DNA of 64,000 bases, from NCBI GenBank assembly GCA_914767885.1, contig CAJZBQ010000021.1, positions 1-64,000 on the forward strand. Reading direction: 5' to 3'. Within the stretch, counting starts at the first letter, position 1. The number at the start of each line of letters is the position of its first letter. The notes below the pieces were generated by a model. It was not told the origin of the DNA and did no database searches. It saw only the letters and a list, made by a program, of their open reading frames with translations. The position numbers were made by a program, and so were the translations under genes. Below, in pieces: positions 11,854 to 23,413 of the stretch. The stretch comes from Blepharisma stoltei (Eukaryota > Ciliophora > Heterotrichea > Heterotrichida > Blepharismidae).

Positions 11854-12910
11854 TTAAGAAATCATCTCTAACTTCCTCTTTTGCAAAATTTCCATTTGTA
11901 CTTTGTTATTTCCGTGCATCAATAAATAAATTTCTTGCTTTTCAATCCTATTAACTCTCCCTAAAAACCTGAAAAATCGTATAAGAAATAAAAGGACAAA
12001 CCCTGTGGAGATGATGACCAATGTGGTTAGGATAGTGAAAGCCACATCTTCCACGATACCAATGATGACCAGCCTTAAAATAGAAGCACCAAGTTGGTAT
12101 AGAATATAAATCGACAAAAATGTTCTATTAAGATGGTACCCAGCCAGATATCCATTTACTGGCATTATAATCAAAATGATGAGATAATAGAATTCCGATA
12201 GAAAATATATGAAACATAGAAGAAAAAGAGTCATTAGAGAGGGGTTAAACTGGGGTTATTTTAGACCCTAGCCATTCGAGCTTCAGCATCACGCTTTATG
12301 TGGCGCTAAGCACTAAAGCCACCTAAAGCCCTTTACCTTCTGGGCCACAAAAAATGGTGGTGTCGTCAGTCTAACGGGGAACTCACCCGAACCTACTCGG
12401 ACCAAAAATTGCAGCACAGGACTCTCTTAACACCTGGTAGTGCTCAGGGTATGAAGGACGCGTCCAGTACCTCCTCCTTATGCCATTTGTAGGCAGTATA
12501 ATGCTCTTCTAGAAGTGCCTTCATTCCTCTTATCTGTGGGTCGAGAGAGGCTCAGTCAACCAGCGCCTGCACTCCACCCCGGAAACTACCACCTGTGACT
12601 CCGTGACTCTTCGATACAATTTTTTATTCTTGGCAGTACTGATGGCAATTATGAAACATAATAAGCAGTCAATTATTGAATAAACCTGTAGGAATCTTGC
12701 ATATCAGATGATCGTCGTATATTTGGCATTGTACTGCTTTTCTAGCTTCACCATTGAAGGATCATCAAGAGAAATAGACTGAAAACCACTCTCACTTTTT
12801 TGATGGTGACTTGGCTGGCTTGGAGTTATTTCAGGGCTTCTATCTGAATTTGAGCACGCATCAGTGTCAATAAATTCTTTTTGCTTTTCGGGAGATTTTT
12901 CACTATCCAT
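11854..12910 (-). CDS. Small multi-pass membrane protein, split by insert D11
   Basis: ATG at 12908-12910, stop 11854-11856. Removing 12219-12649 plus one copy of an 11-bp direct repeat leaves 615 nt, a 204-residue protein. About 70 hydrophilic residues rich in Ser, Glu, Lys and Pro come first. Then three or four hydrophobic segments follow (around CLLCFIYFL, YYLIILIIMP, the LGASILRLVIIGI stretch and ILTTLVIISTGFVLL), with a short basic tail. One TGA is read as Trp just before the first segment. I do not recognise the family. A downstream ATG inside the insert gives a false start. Confidence 0.65.
12219..12649. mobile_element. Germline insert D11, 11-bp target duplication
   Basis: Flanked by TATGAAACATA at 12208-12218 and 12650-12660. 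GC-rich interior. Removal with one repeat copy joins Leu-Leu-Cys-Phe-Ile to Tyr-Phe-Leu-Ser in frame. It lacks the clear ATAAAATGG terminal motif of other D inserts, so family membership is less sure. Confidence 0.7.
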
Positions 12911-13065
12911 TTTTGCAATTAATTTAAATTTGGATTTCTGGGAAATTAATGGAAGATAAAAATAATGAGCGGGGCCGTTATTCGCTCTTCTGACTAAGAC
13001 TTAATTTTAGGTTTTCTATAAAGAGAGGTTAAATAAAGTATAAATCTTAAACATAATCATAAAAA

Positions 13066-14418
13066 ATGAAAAACAATTCAAAAGTCTTCTTGGACATAAC
13101 AATTGGCAAAAAGGCTTCAGGCAGAATAGTAATCGAGCTCTTCAACGACACAGTGCCGTTTACAGCAGAAAATTTCCGCGCTTTGTGTGCAGGTGATTAT
13201 GGAAAATCAAAATCTGGGGTTTCTCTTACATACTTGGATAATCTTTTCCACAAAATAGTCCCAGGAAAATACTGCTCAGCTGGAGATTTCATCCACAATA
13301 CAGGACAAGGAAGTGAATCAATATATGGAGGCTTATTTCCTGATGAGAACTTCACGTTAACTCATTCACAGCCTGGCATGCTCTCAATGGTCAATAAAGG
13401 ACCTAATTCAAATGGAAGTGTTTTTTTAATCACTTTTGCTGCATGTCCTGAGCTTGATCACAAGTATGTCGTTTTCGGGCAAGTTGTTGAAGGTCTATCA
13501 GTACTCAAAGAAATCGAAAAAATCCCGACAGAAAAAGATGGGAAGCCAAAAAAGCCTGTCAGAATTTTTAACTGTGGAGAGATTGAGGACGGGCGAGAAC
13601 ACATAAAATTTGAAGAGTTCAAGGACCAAATACAAATTTATAGAGCCTATTTGGAAAGGAAAGCACAGAAGAAAGAAGAACACTTGAGGCTTTACTATGA
13701 AATGATTAATAGAAGATCAGATGAAGGAAAACAAGTTAATGAGCCAACAAATCAAATTAACGAGCCTGAGCAAGAAAGCAGTGAAGAAAATGAAGAAGAA
13801 ACAGATGAAGGCCAGGCAAACGATAAATTAAAAGCACTGATGGCTAGGCTTAAACAAGCACGAAAGCAAAATGAAATCGCAGTTGTTGAGGATAGCAACA
13901 GAAAGAACGACCCGAATTGGGAAAAGAAACAAAAACGAAAAGAATGGGAAGAGCAAGAGTCTCAGAGAATTCAGGCTCTTGAAGATATGGGGATTACTAC
14001 AGATAAAATGTACCTGACAGAAAATATTTCAGACGTCAACTATGCAGCTCAAAAAAAGCGAAAAAGAGGCAAGAGGTCTGCATATGGATGGGACGTTTTC
14101 AACAACAATGCTCTAGAGCAAGGGTATAAGCGAAGAATCAATAAGCTAGAGTTCAACCCAGAAGAATACAAGAAGCAAATGGAAGATCCTGAGGCTTCAA
14201 ATGAAATCAAGCCAGAAAAGCTAGATATGATGTCTGAAGAGCTTGAAAGAGAAACGGAAAGAAGAAAGAAATTTTCAAGAAGAAGACCTTATTATGAAGA
14301 TATGGACATCAGCTTTATCAACGAAAGGAACAGAGTTTACAATGTGAAGCTCCAAAGACATTTCAAAGATCATGCCCAGGAGCTGAAAGGAAATCTGGAA
14401 AGAGGAACAGCTTTATAA
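13066..14418 (+). CDS. Cyclophilin-SYF2 fusion protein (spliceosome-associated)
   Basis: One uninterrupted 450-residue ORF with no introns or inserts. Residues 1-175 form a cyclophilin domain (ELFNDTVPFTAENFRALC, GSESIYGG, KGPNSNGSVF, VVFGQVVEG). Residues about 280-450 match SYF2, a spliceosome component, ending in the hallmark KKFSRRRPYYEDMD...FINERN...NLERGTAL. A charged Glu/Lys linker joins them. By alignment from memory with human cyclophilin A, the catalytic positions are altered: Arg55 is Lys, Phe60 is Lys, Met61 is Tyr, Gln63 is Ser, Phe113 is Leu, His126 is Tyr. Isomerase activity is therefore doubtful, and the domain may be a scaffold. Both families occur in spliceosomes, so a splicing role is a reasonable inference. 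Confidence 0.9.
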   Translation: MKNNSKVFLDITIGKKASGRIVIELFNDTVPFTAENFRALCAGDYGKSKSGVSLTYLDNLFHKIVPGKYCSAGDFIHNTGQGSESIYGGLFPDENFTLTHSQPGMLSMVNKGPNSNGSVFLITFAACPELDHKYVVFGQVVEGLSVLKEIEKIPTEKDGKPKKPVRIFNCGEIEDGREHIKFEEFKDQIQIYRAYLERKAQKKEEHLRLYYEMINRRSDEGKQVNEPTNQINEPEQESSEENEEETDEGQANDKLKALMARLKQARKQNEIAVVEDSNRKNDPNWEKKQKRKEWEEQESQRIQALEDMGITTDKMYLTENISDVNYAAQKKRKRGKRSAYGWDVFNNNALEQGYKRRINKLEFNPEEYKKQMEDPEASNEIKPEKLDMMSEELERETERRKKFSRRRPYYEDMDISFINERNRVYNVKLQRHFKDHAQELKGNLERGTAL

Positions 14419-14489
14419 TGCTTATTAATTTTTATATATTAAGCTAATATCATTTAATATTTTATAATCAATTTAAGTTTAAAATTCTC

Positions 14490-14720
14490 ACTCCCTGCTT
14501 GGTTAGCGAGCAAAAATTATTTTATTTTAAATTTTTAGAGTAATATTATATTTAATATAGTCATTACAAATGATGGAATTTCAAACAAATCTAATATAAT
14601 TTTTTTAGATTTTTGTTTCAAATATTATAAATTTGCTTTTGAAAAAAAAATTTTTCATATAATTTTTTTAAATAATATTTCTAACCAGTGAAAAATTCTT
14701 GTTTGCTAACCAAGGGGGAA
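14490..14720. repeat. Intergenic MITE, B-like ends
   Basis: Inverted ends ACTCCCTGCTTGGTTAGCGA and TTCCCCCTTGGTTAGCAAAC enclose about 230 bp of AT-rich DNA between two convergent genes. The ends resemble the B family (CTCC...GTGAGTGAACAAAA). Confidence 0.65.
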
Positions 14721-14768
14721 TCAGCAATTTCGAACATTCAAAATTTGAGTTGCAAGGTTTAAATTTAA

Positions 14769-16504
14769 TTAGTTTAGTTTATTTTGATAAAAAAGATTTA
14801 TAAGGGTATTTTCATCAATTGAGAATCTCTCTTTCAGCTCATCAATAACTTGCTTGCAGAGAATGAACTGACTCTCCCCTTTATCCAATCTATAAAACTG
14901 GGGAAGATAAAGTATATCCCTTAATTTTATGATTTCTTGATGATCACTGGTAGCTGCACTGCTTTGAAAATTTAAAACTTCCATCAGTCTCTCAGTGAAT
15001 TCTAGCGAATAATAGATAAACTGCGGCTTCGGAGTGGACCTTCTTAGACGTAACTCATACCCTACTCCTTCCCTCAATGCTCTTTCTGAAACAGCAACTA
15101 AATGCTTGAAATGGCGAATAATAAGTTCAGCTTGCAGCTCATAAGTCCCTATAAAAACTCCTCTGAAGAGCCCAACAAAACCTAGTCCTGGAAGATCTGG
15201 GTGGATGGTATTCAAAAATCCTGTGATTGGAATGACATTATCATGGCCGTCATAATTAATGATTTCCAATATCTTTTCATCCAAGAATGTCAAATCAACC
15301 TCAAAGCCTGTGCATACAATAACAGCATCGGCCTCTACTTCATTTCCGTTTTCTAAGACCAGCCCACTTTCATTTAAGCTTCTTAGCTTACCTTTTTGAA
15401 TTTGGATTTTATTTTCTTCCAGACATTTCTTATAGTTATTGTTTACAATAGAAAAAAATGACGAGTTATGATCTTCATTCGGAACAACCAAGTTATGATG
15501 GCCTGGATGTCCTGCCAATAGCACAAATCCTTTGTCTATTTCTTTTCCAATTTCTTCTGGACTCAGAGAAGCCAAGGGCCTTTCAAGTGATTTTGACTTA
15601 ATAAAAAAGTCAATGGGTATACCTTGGTAATATTTTGGAAGCAAACGATGAGGCTCTCTTACAATTTGAATTACTTCTCCTGCATGGCTTGACAAGTCTT
15701 CAGCGATATCGCAGGCACTTGTAGAAGCACCAATTACAGCTATAGCGCTTTCCCGAGGATGGCGCGGAATGGCGCCATCCTCGGGAAAGCCAGGAAGGCA
15801 TCCACACGGGAACTGGGAGTTCCACGTGTGGATGCCATTTTGACATGTGGAAGTTTGGATCCCACATGTCAAAAATGGCATCCACACGTGGAACTCCCAG
15901 TTCCCGTGTGGATGCTTAGTTGACTTTCCCGAGGATGGCGCCATTCCGCGCCATCCTCGGGAAAGCGCTATACTTTTTGACCTATAAATGGCTTTGGATC
16001 CCTATATTTTCCGCTATGCAAAACTTTTAATTTTGATAAATGGCACAAATTGCTAATAGGGAAGAGTTCTTTGGCGTGAAATCCATTGGCTATTATGACA
16101 TAAGGGAATTCTTTTTCGAAAATTTGGCCAGATGAAACGTTTTGCCATCTGACAAGATAGCCTGAGTGGATTTTATTTACGTAAATAGCCTTGCAGTTAA
16201 AGAGAAAATTATCTATAAGAGCATGCGCTCTGGCATAGGCTATGAAATAATCCATAACTTCTCTATTAGTTGGCGTTGGCGAGGTCGCTGAGGGCCATGG
16301 CATATCTGAAAAGCAGGTGAAATATTTGGATGTATTTGTACTTAAGCTGTTTCATACTCCAATTTCATCATTGGGGTTTCGCCATATGCCTCCAAGCCAA
16401 CTTGATTTCTCAAGGACGACCGGAGTTAGCCCGTAATCCATAGCTATTTTGCAAGAAATTAAACCTCCTGCACCGCCGCCTATAATACAAATTTCTTCAA
16501 CCAT
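14769..16504 (-). CDS. Flavin-containing monooxygenase-like protein 1
   Basis: ATG at 16502-16504, stop at 14769. Removing the palindromic IES 15741-15970 leaves 1506 nt and 501 residues. It has an N-terminal FAD-binding motif IIGGGAGG (residues about 7-14), a GGIW motif, HSGKYRDP before the second nucleotide-binding motif VIGAST (about 180-185, NADPH), and CTGF near residue 310. These are hallmarks of FAD/NADPH monooxygenases that oxygenate N or S atoms of small molecules; the substrate is unknown. TGA encodes Trp in the Gly-Val-Trp-Asn stretch. A paralogue of 498 residues lies at 59997-61493 without an insert. Confidence 0.88.
15741..15970. mobile_element. Palindromic C-family MITE/IES in monooxygenase 1
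   Basis: 230 bp, TA-bounded, nearly a complete foldback. Outer arms TATAGCGCTTTCCCGAGGAT enclose smaller palindromes (GGCGCGGAATGGCGCC, CCACACGTGG-type and CACATGTC-type blocks). Excision gives Gly-Gln-Lys-Val-Ala-Val-Ile-Gly in frame, recreating the NADPH-binding motif. Confidence 0.88.
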
Positions 16505-16583
16505 CAAATACAGTATTAATGAAAACGCTTATGAAATTTCCTTAATTAATTTAGGAGTTATTTTTACATAAAATGGGTTATCC

Positions 16584-17700
16584 TAACTCCCCCTCCGTGA
16601 GTGAACAAAAAAATTTTGTTCTAACTCCCCCTCCTCCTGAGTGAACAAAATTTTTTGTTCACTCACGGAGGGGGGTTAATTTTTTTTTTTTTAAAAAAAA
16701 TATATATAAATTTTATAAAAAATTTTTTTTTCGAAATTTAAAAAAATCCTAATTCGCAAAAATTGGGAAGCAAATATTAATTTATTTATAAAATTTATGT
16801 TTTAAAAAGCAATTCGTTTAAAATTAAACATAATTAGCTCTAGATTTCATTATACTAATTATCATTTATATATCAAAATTTTTTCCATAAAAAATTTTTC
16901 TATTAAAAAATTTTTGTTCACTCACGGAGGTTGGGTTTTTTTGGGCAAAAAAGCGATTTTTCTAACTCCCCCCCTTCCGTGAGTGAACAAAACCATTAGA
17001 AAAATCGCTATTTTTTGCCCAAAAAACCCACCCTCCGCGAGTGAACAAAAATTTTTTTAATACACAAAAATTTTTTATGGAAAAAAGTTTTAATATATAA
17101 ATGATAATTATTATAATGAAATATAGAGCTAATTCTGTTTAATTTTAAACGAATTGCTTTTTAAAACATAAACTTTGCAAATTGAATTAATATTTGCTTT
17201 CCAATTTTTGCGAATTAGGATTTTTTTAAATTTCGAAAAAACAAATATTTTTTATAAAATTTATATATAAATTTTTTTTAAAAAAAAAACAATTAACCCC
17301 CCTCCCTGAGTGAACAAAATTTTTCTGTTCACTCACGGAGGCGGGGGAGTAATGGTTTTGTTCACTCAGGGTGGGTCGGGGGAGTAAGGGAGTTAATTTT
17401 TTTAGGAAATTATATATAAATTTATAGTAAATAATTTTTTCGAAATTTAAAAATATCTTAATTCACAAAATTTGGAAAGCGAATATAATTTAATTTGTAA
17501 AATTTATATTTTAAAACGCAATTTGTTTCCTATTAAACAGAATTAGCTTGAGATTTCTTTATACTGATTATCACTTATATATCAAAATATTTTTTATATA
17601 CAATTTTTCTATTAAAAAAATTTTTGTTCGCTCACGGAGGGTGGTTATTAGACAAAAAAATAGGGATTTTCTAAATGGTTTTGTTCGATCATGGAGGGGT
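16584..17700. repeat. B-family AT-rich inverted repeat with a third partial copy
   Basis: Two arms of about 330 bp (about 16600-16960 and 16985-17340) are reverse complements around a centre near 16970. They are bordered by CTCCCCCTCCGTGAGTGAAC-type ends. A third, diverged copy in the first orientation follows at about 17390-17700. The unit recurs at 38816-39155 and, shortened, inside the channel gene at 19077-19282. No coding capacity. Confidence 0.75.
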
Positions 17701-18047
17701 GGAATAAATAATTTTATAAGACACTTATCAGATTTTATATTTATACGCAAAAAATTGCACACTTTTCGAATAAACATCTGAATAATATTGAATTTAGGGG
17801 GACAGCTTTGCCAATTCTTCAAAATTCCCATTTTACATAATGTTTACAATTGGCGACAAAATTAATTTTCATCAATTTTCAATTAAATGACTCAAGGAAT
17901 TTTGTGATCACATTATTAGGCTACCTTGTATAAGAGAAGGGTAATTATCGCTATATGATTATAAAAATTATTTCAATTTATATTATTTATATAATAATTA
18001 GTTAGGCCTGACTCTTAAAAGGTATCATACATTTCAGATATGAGAAG
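17701..18047. other. Intergenic region 3' of the channel gene
   Basis: AT-rich, no gene seen; holds the 3' end of the channel gene downstream. Confidence 0.4.
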
Positions 18048-21000
18048 CTAATTTTTTGGCTTTAAGGCTTCCAGAATTACATCAATTTTCCCTTCTTGGC
18101 TATTCATTTGCTTTTCTAAACTACCTAATCTTTTATTTATCAGATCAAACTTTTCATTTATAGCTTTCTCGCTATTATTCTGAAATTCACTCAAGCTTGT
18201 CTTTAGGCTTTCGATCTCTTCTGAATATTTTAATTTATCTCTTGCTTACATAAAATGGCAAGTGAAGAGAATCTGTTTTCCAGTGTCCTTATGCATATCC
18301 GGATGCAATTTTTTTATAGAAGGCTGCCTATGTTGGGTGCCCCTTTAGTTAAATTTGTATTTTTGAGCACTTTAGCATGGCGCCAGAATTGGTGCAACAT
18401 GGATGGAGGTTCTGGGAATTCGTGGGGGCAGATCGATTAGAAATCTTCTAAGGTGAGGTCAGTTGTTTCAGCCCAGCTTATGCTAAGGTGGAAGTTACTT
18501 ATACCTCTACAACCTTGCGGAGTAGTATATGAGTCTATCTTCTTAAAAGAGTGATTATAAACAGAATTGTATATAATTTAATCTATCTTCTTTCTTCTCC
18601 CTTCTCTGCTTAAAATAATCGCATTTCTGCAGATAAGTTCTTTTTCCAGTTTTTCTGGCTCAATACATCAGCGACTCAAATTCAATAATGACATCAAGCA
18701 TTTCTTTGTAGTCCATTGATTCCTGGCTTTGCTGAAAGTCGTCAAAAGATTTCCCAAGAATTGAGATCAGAAGATTCAGCATCAATATTACATTAATAAT
18801 AGACGCCAGAGAAAAAATCCAATATTCAATCCAATTTGCACCATCGTTATTGAAGGCTCCCATGTCTAATTCAAAGCTCAATTTTCAAGCAGATCGAAGG
18901 TCGAGCTTGCTGGAGCTGGCTATATAAAGCACTGCAAAGCCAAAAGTAGAGTAAAGAAGGATAAGCAGGAAGGTAAGAGTGTCAAAAGCAGCTTTTATGA
19001 TTAGTCTAACGTAAAACCTTGTCTTATCAAAGGTTCTGAAGTAGACTAAGCCTCTTACTCCTCCATAATGGTTGAATAACAAAAATTTTGTTAATTAACT
19101 CACAAAGGGGTTTATTTTTTTTTAAAAAAACAATTTATTATATAATTTTATATAGTAAATTTTTCCTAAAATATTTAAAAGAATCCCAAAAACTTTGTAT
19201 ATTAAAAAAATGTTTTTGATGGAGGGATTTTAGCAAAAAATCTGGATTTCCAATGGTTTTTGTTCGCTCACAGAGGGGGAGTTAAGAAGTTGGTCATCAC
19301 TGTGAAAAAAGAAAGGACTTCATAAAAGTTCCCTGTTGCGCCAATAATGCTTCAGACATAGCTTAAGATCAGTCTTGATATATCTAGGTAGTTTAGTGAA
19401 CTCAAAAAGTAAAATCGTTTTGATGAATAAAGCTGCAAAAATTCATAAACCAGCAATAAGAAGTTCACGATTCAAAATGCAATAAAAAGCCCAATGTCTA
19501 CATCCCCATTCATTCCAAGGATTCAAGTTAAGAAGGCAATATTTAAAGCATAAATAGCTGTTAAAATAGCATTAAATTTCTTAAACGAGTCCCACTTCAT
19601 TCTGATAACTGACTGGATAAAAGCAGTTGTATATATTTCTATAATCGGGCATTTGTGGATAGCTCGTAAGAATTTTATACTATCTCTTGATCCATTTTGA
19701 AAATTTCAGTTTAGAGAGCTGGTTCAAATTTGCACTAAGAATTTGCGGTTGCTGCCTGAATAGTCCTTATCAAAGACAAAATCTTCTATTTGAGGCAAAA
19801 TCGTGGGTGAGAAAATAGTGATTGGTAGTTTTCTTCGAGGAGTAGCCAAAAATATGAAGTCTTTGCTGTCCATTTTCCGGAATGCTGATTCGAGAAAAGG
19901 GAGTACTTGAGGAGAATGAGCGTCCAGAAGTTTGATAATATCGTCTCGTAAGGCATGCATAGACTGCTCCAAGACATCTTGAATTTTGCAATTTATAATG
20001 TTATTTAGTAGATGGTCCAAGCATTCTCTAGATTGCCGCTCAATTGCGTAATATAAAGGGCTTCTATTGAAATTGTCCCGAAACATTGCTGCGCCTAGGT
20101 CTTGGGCTTTTCTTAATAAGTCAGCCAAATCATAGAAACAATAGTAATGAAGGAGGTTTATTTTCATCGGGCCAATTTCGGCAGCTATCATAGCAGTTTC
20201 AGGGACTACTCTGTTGATAAGCTTTTTCATGAAAATATGATTTGATATTCCTGAGTCATAGCCATAGACCTTCAATAAATTTTTCTTGCTTAATGCGTTT
20301 TGTTTCCGAATAACAACTTCATCTATTTTTCATACCCTGACTGTTTTATCTTTCGAAGACGTCACAAAAAATTTATCATTGCTTGCTATTTTTATGCAGC
20401 AAATAGCCAATTCATGCCCTTTCAGGACTCTCTCTTGCCTTCTTTCTTTTATATTCCAAACTCTTACAGTGCAATCGTCTGATCCAGAAACTATATATTT
20501 GCTATCATTTGTAATTTCTATACATCTCACTCTTTTTTCATGTCCTTTCAAAACGGCGATCTGCCTTCTGTCATAAAAATCCCAAATTCTGATTGTTTTG
20601 TCATTCGAACCAGAAACTATGAATTTTTGGTCCCTTGTCAGCTGAAGACACTTAACTTCATTTTTATGCCCTTTCAGAACTGTAACAAGTTCAAACGTAA
20701 ACAAGCTCCAAATGATAATATTATTATCATCTCCTCCAGAAATCGCAAAATTATTATCTTTTGATAATTGAAGACAGGTAACATGGTCTTCGTGGCCAAT
20801 TAGTACTGAGATTTCTCAAGAGGCTTCGATGCTCCACACTCGAAGAGTGTAGTCTCTTGATGCCGTGATTATCTTTTGGCAATCCTTAGTTATCAAGAGA
20901 GCTGTTATGGTGTCAGCATGCCCAGATAAGACAATTTCGTAGTCTGGCTCGACGACATTCCAAATTCGGACTTTATTGTCAAGTGATGCAGAAACTATAT

Positions 21001-22680
21001 GGAAATTGTCAGAAGCAATTTGGAGTAAATGAACTTTGATTTCAATTTTTCTCGTGGTTCCTCACAATTTCATGTTGTTAAGCCTCCAAATTTGCAGCTT
21101 ATCTTCTGATGATGCTGAAATGAGAATTTCACTGTCAGGTGATAGAGATAAAGCTGTGACCTCTCTTTCATGGCAGCTTAAATAGGCAATTTTTTTATGC
21201 TTTTCTGAGTTTCATATCATAATTGTATTGTCTGTTGATCCTGCAGAAAAAATAAACCTGTCGTCATTTGTGATCTGCAAGTGCCTCACTTCGCCTTCAT
21301 GCCCAGAGAAAACAGTTTCCTTTGACCGCTCTTCAGTTCTCCAGATCCTAATAAAATAGTCATATGATCCGCAAATAATAAACCTGTTGTTTGCAGTGAT
21401 TTTCAAAAATTTGTGTTGGGCATTATTTCCCTCTAGGGAATAAATATAGTGACTTCAGGTAGATGGCGCGGAATGCGCCATCATCGGGCCATATCGGGAG
21501 AGGGTTCTCCACGAGGAATGGTTCCACGTGTGGAGCCCTCTTTTTGGCTCGTGGAAAAAGAGGGTTCCACACGTGGAACCATTCCTCATGGAGAACCCTC
21601 TCCCGATATGGCCCGATGATGGCGCATTCCGCGCCATCTACCTGAAATCTCTATATGCCTTTTGGTGTTTAAATCTCAAACTCTTACTGTAGAATCAGTA
21701 GAAGCTGATATAAGGTATTTGCTGTCACTTGTGGTGTCCATACAAGTTATATCATCTTCATGCCCTTCTAGATTGAATTTTTCATCTGGGTCTGAAATAC
21801 TTCATACCCTAATAATGCTGTCAGATGATCCAGTAATAATCCACTTATCATCTTTCGTGATGTTTAAGCAGCTTATCTGTCCAGAATTGTTTTCCTTGAA
21901 TTCGAGTTTGGAGTCCTCAATCCCTCATAAATACAGAGAGGTGAAGTTGACAATGACGACAGCAGTTTTGCTATCACTTGTCGTTTGAAAAAAAGAAATA
22001 AACTCGATCTCAGTGATTGCTTTGACAAGAGATTTAGTTTGCACGCTTCAAAGTCTGCAGGTGCCATCATCAGAGTTCGAGATAATAAATTTCGAATTTT
22101 CAGTGATTTTTACTAACTTCACCTTATCAGTGTGTCCCTGCAAAAAAGTCAGCTGGTTGCTGTCAAGGGCTCATATGTATACAGATGCATCAGCAGTGCC
22201 AGCAGCGATAAATTGGTTGTTGCAAGATATATCCAAGGTTAGCACAGAAGAATAGAGATCTACGCTCGAAATTCATGATTCATTAAGAAGGTTCCAATAT
22301 TTGACTGTTCCATCATAAGTCCCTGAAGCCAGATAGCGATGATTGGCTGACGTCTTTAAGCAGCTGATTCCTGCAGAGTGCTTGCCATTAACATATTCAA
22401 AATCAGAGTTTCACATAAATGAAAGGCATTTGGCATCAAGCCAGATTTCTTCAACGTTTTCATCATTTACTGCAATTTCTTTTTCAGCCACTTTTTCAAT
22501 TAAGCTTTCACGCTTGGTTTCTAAGTCTATGAGCTTAATTTCACCTATTTTGGTTCCTATTACACAAAGGTTGTCAGTAGTTGTGATGCTTTCAAAAGGA
22601 ATATCGAATATTTGTGGCTTGAGAAATTCATTAGCTGCTATGTCGATATCATCTATTGTCATAGCTAGCGGAGAAATCAT
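18048..22680 (-). CDS. WD40-ankyrin-cation channel fusion protein
   Basis: ATG at 22680, TAG at 18048-18050. Removing three inserts (18240-18587, 19077-19282, 21445-21653) leaves 3870 nt and 1289 residues. The first about 800 residues hold roughly a dozen WD40 repeats (e.g. GSDDCTVRVW, GSNDKTIRIWD), with Trp often written TGA. An ankyrin-like stretch follows (NLLHYYCFYDLADLLRKA, FNRSPLYYAIERQ). Then come about six membrane segments of an ion_trans/TRP-like channel, ending in ILMLNLLISILGKSFDDF, typical of the last segment. The tail is a coiled coil (SEEIESLKTSLSEFQNNSEK, SLEKQMNSQEGKI). Likely a membrane cation channel with a large cytosolic propeller domain. Gating and partners are unknown. 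Confidence 0.85.
18240..18572. mobile_element. Germline insert D10, imperfect 15-bp target duplication
   Basis: Flanked by ATATTTTAATTTATC (18225-18239) and ATAATTTAATCTATC (18573-18587), 13 of 15 identical. Begins TCTTGCTTACATAAAATGGC, carrying the D terminal motif. Removal joins the coiled-coil tail in frame (Lys-Glu-Asp-Arg-Leu-Lys-Tyr-Ser-Glu-Glu). Confidence 0.65.
19077..19282. mobile_element. B-family IES in channel gene
   Basis: 206 bp, TA-bounded, with B-family ends (CTCCCCCTCTGTGAGCGAAC on one strand). Excision gives Asn-Phe-Leu-Phe-Asn-His-Tyr-Gly-Gly in the membrane domain, in frame. Confidence 0.8.
21445..21653. mobile_element. Palindromic C-family MITE/IES in channel gene
   Basis: 209 bp, TA-bounded, almost a perfect foldback, with ends TATAGTGACTTCAGGTAGAT / TATAGAGATTTCAGGTAGAT and an inner GGCGCGGAATGCGCC block shared with the insert in monooxygenase 1. 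Excision gives Thr-Lys-Arg-His-Ile-Tyr-Ser-Leu-Glu in frame between WD repeats. Confidence 0.88.
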
Positions 22681-23413
22681 TTAATAATATATTAATGAAT
22701 ATTAGCAAATACTTTATTTTAAGTCTTCATAAGTAGATTGGGCTTTTAAGTTATAAGGTGCAAAATCTGAATAGATTCTACATATACTTTGATTTTTCCT
22801 ATATATATAATAACTGATAATATAACTTTAAGCGCAGTTGCTAATTAATTTCTTGCATTTAATATTAAATTATAAAGTGACTTTGCATGAATCAGAATAT
22901 AAATTGCTTTTGGCAAATTTACTTACTTCCACCTCTTTAAATTTGAATAGTGAAATTTTCTATTTTTATGCACATTAACAATCCCCCTTAAGTTGGAATT
23001 ATTTTTTTCAATAGGATAAGTTTATGGGTGAAAATACTAAATTCTTACCTAATTTAATAAAAAAAAAGTGCAAGAAGAATACCATTTAAATAATTTTCAC
23101 AATGAATCTTAAAATTTATATTTTTTAATTTTTAAAAAAATGATCCCCTTTAATGTTTTTTAATTCAGTTTCAATAGGGGAACTATATAATTAATTCCAG
23201 TTGGAATTATTTTTAAACTAAAAGCACTGTGATGGGCTATTCTAATCGAAAAATAATTTAAATTGCAAAATCTTAAGTGAAAGACATAAAAGACCTGCAT
23301 CATATAGCAATCGATGGAAGTGTTTCCTAACCCCATCAAGCATAGCTTTCAAAAGTTACTTGAAGAAAGTTAATATTGATTACTAAGGAATTAGAAATTA
23401 AAAAATTACACTT
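22681..23413. other. Divergent promoter region with A-family repeat DNA
   Basis: Separates the divergent channel and beta-helix genes. About 22930-23215 carries repeated CTTTAAATTTGAA / CCCCTTAAGTTGGAATT motifs of the A family. No ORF of note. Both promoters must lie here. Confidence 0.5.

Noticed and set aside
14769-15944. Long minus-strand ORF starting MAPSSGKSTKHPHG
   Set aside because: Its first about 65 codons lie in the palindromic insert; the true monooxygenase starts at 16504 and the insert is removed.
21455-21645. Overlapping ORFs on both strands starting MARNAPSSGHIGRGFS
   Set aside because: Both are the same palindromic MITE read in either direction; the near-identical proteins are an artefact of the foldback.
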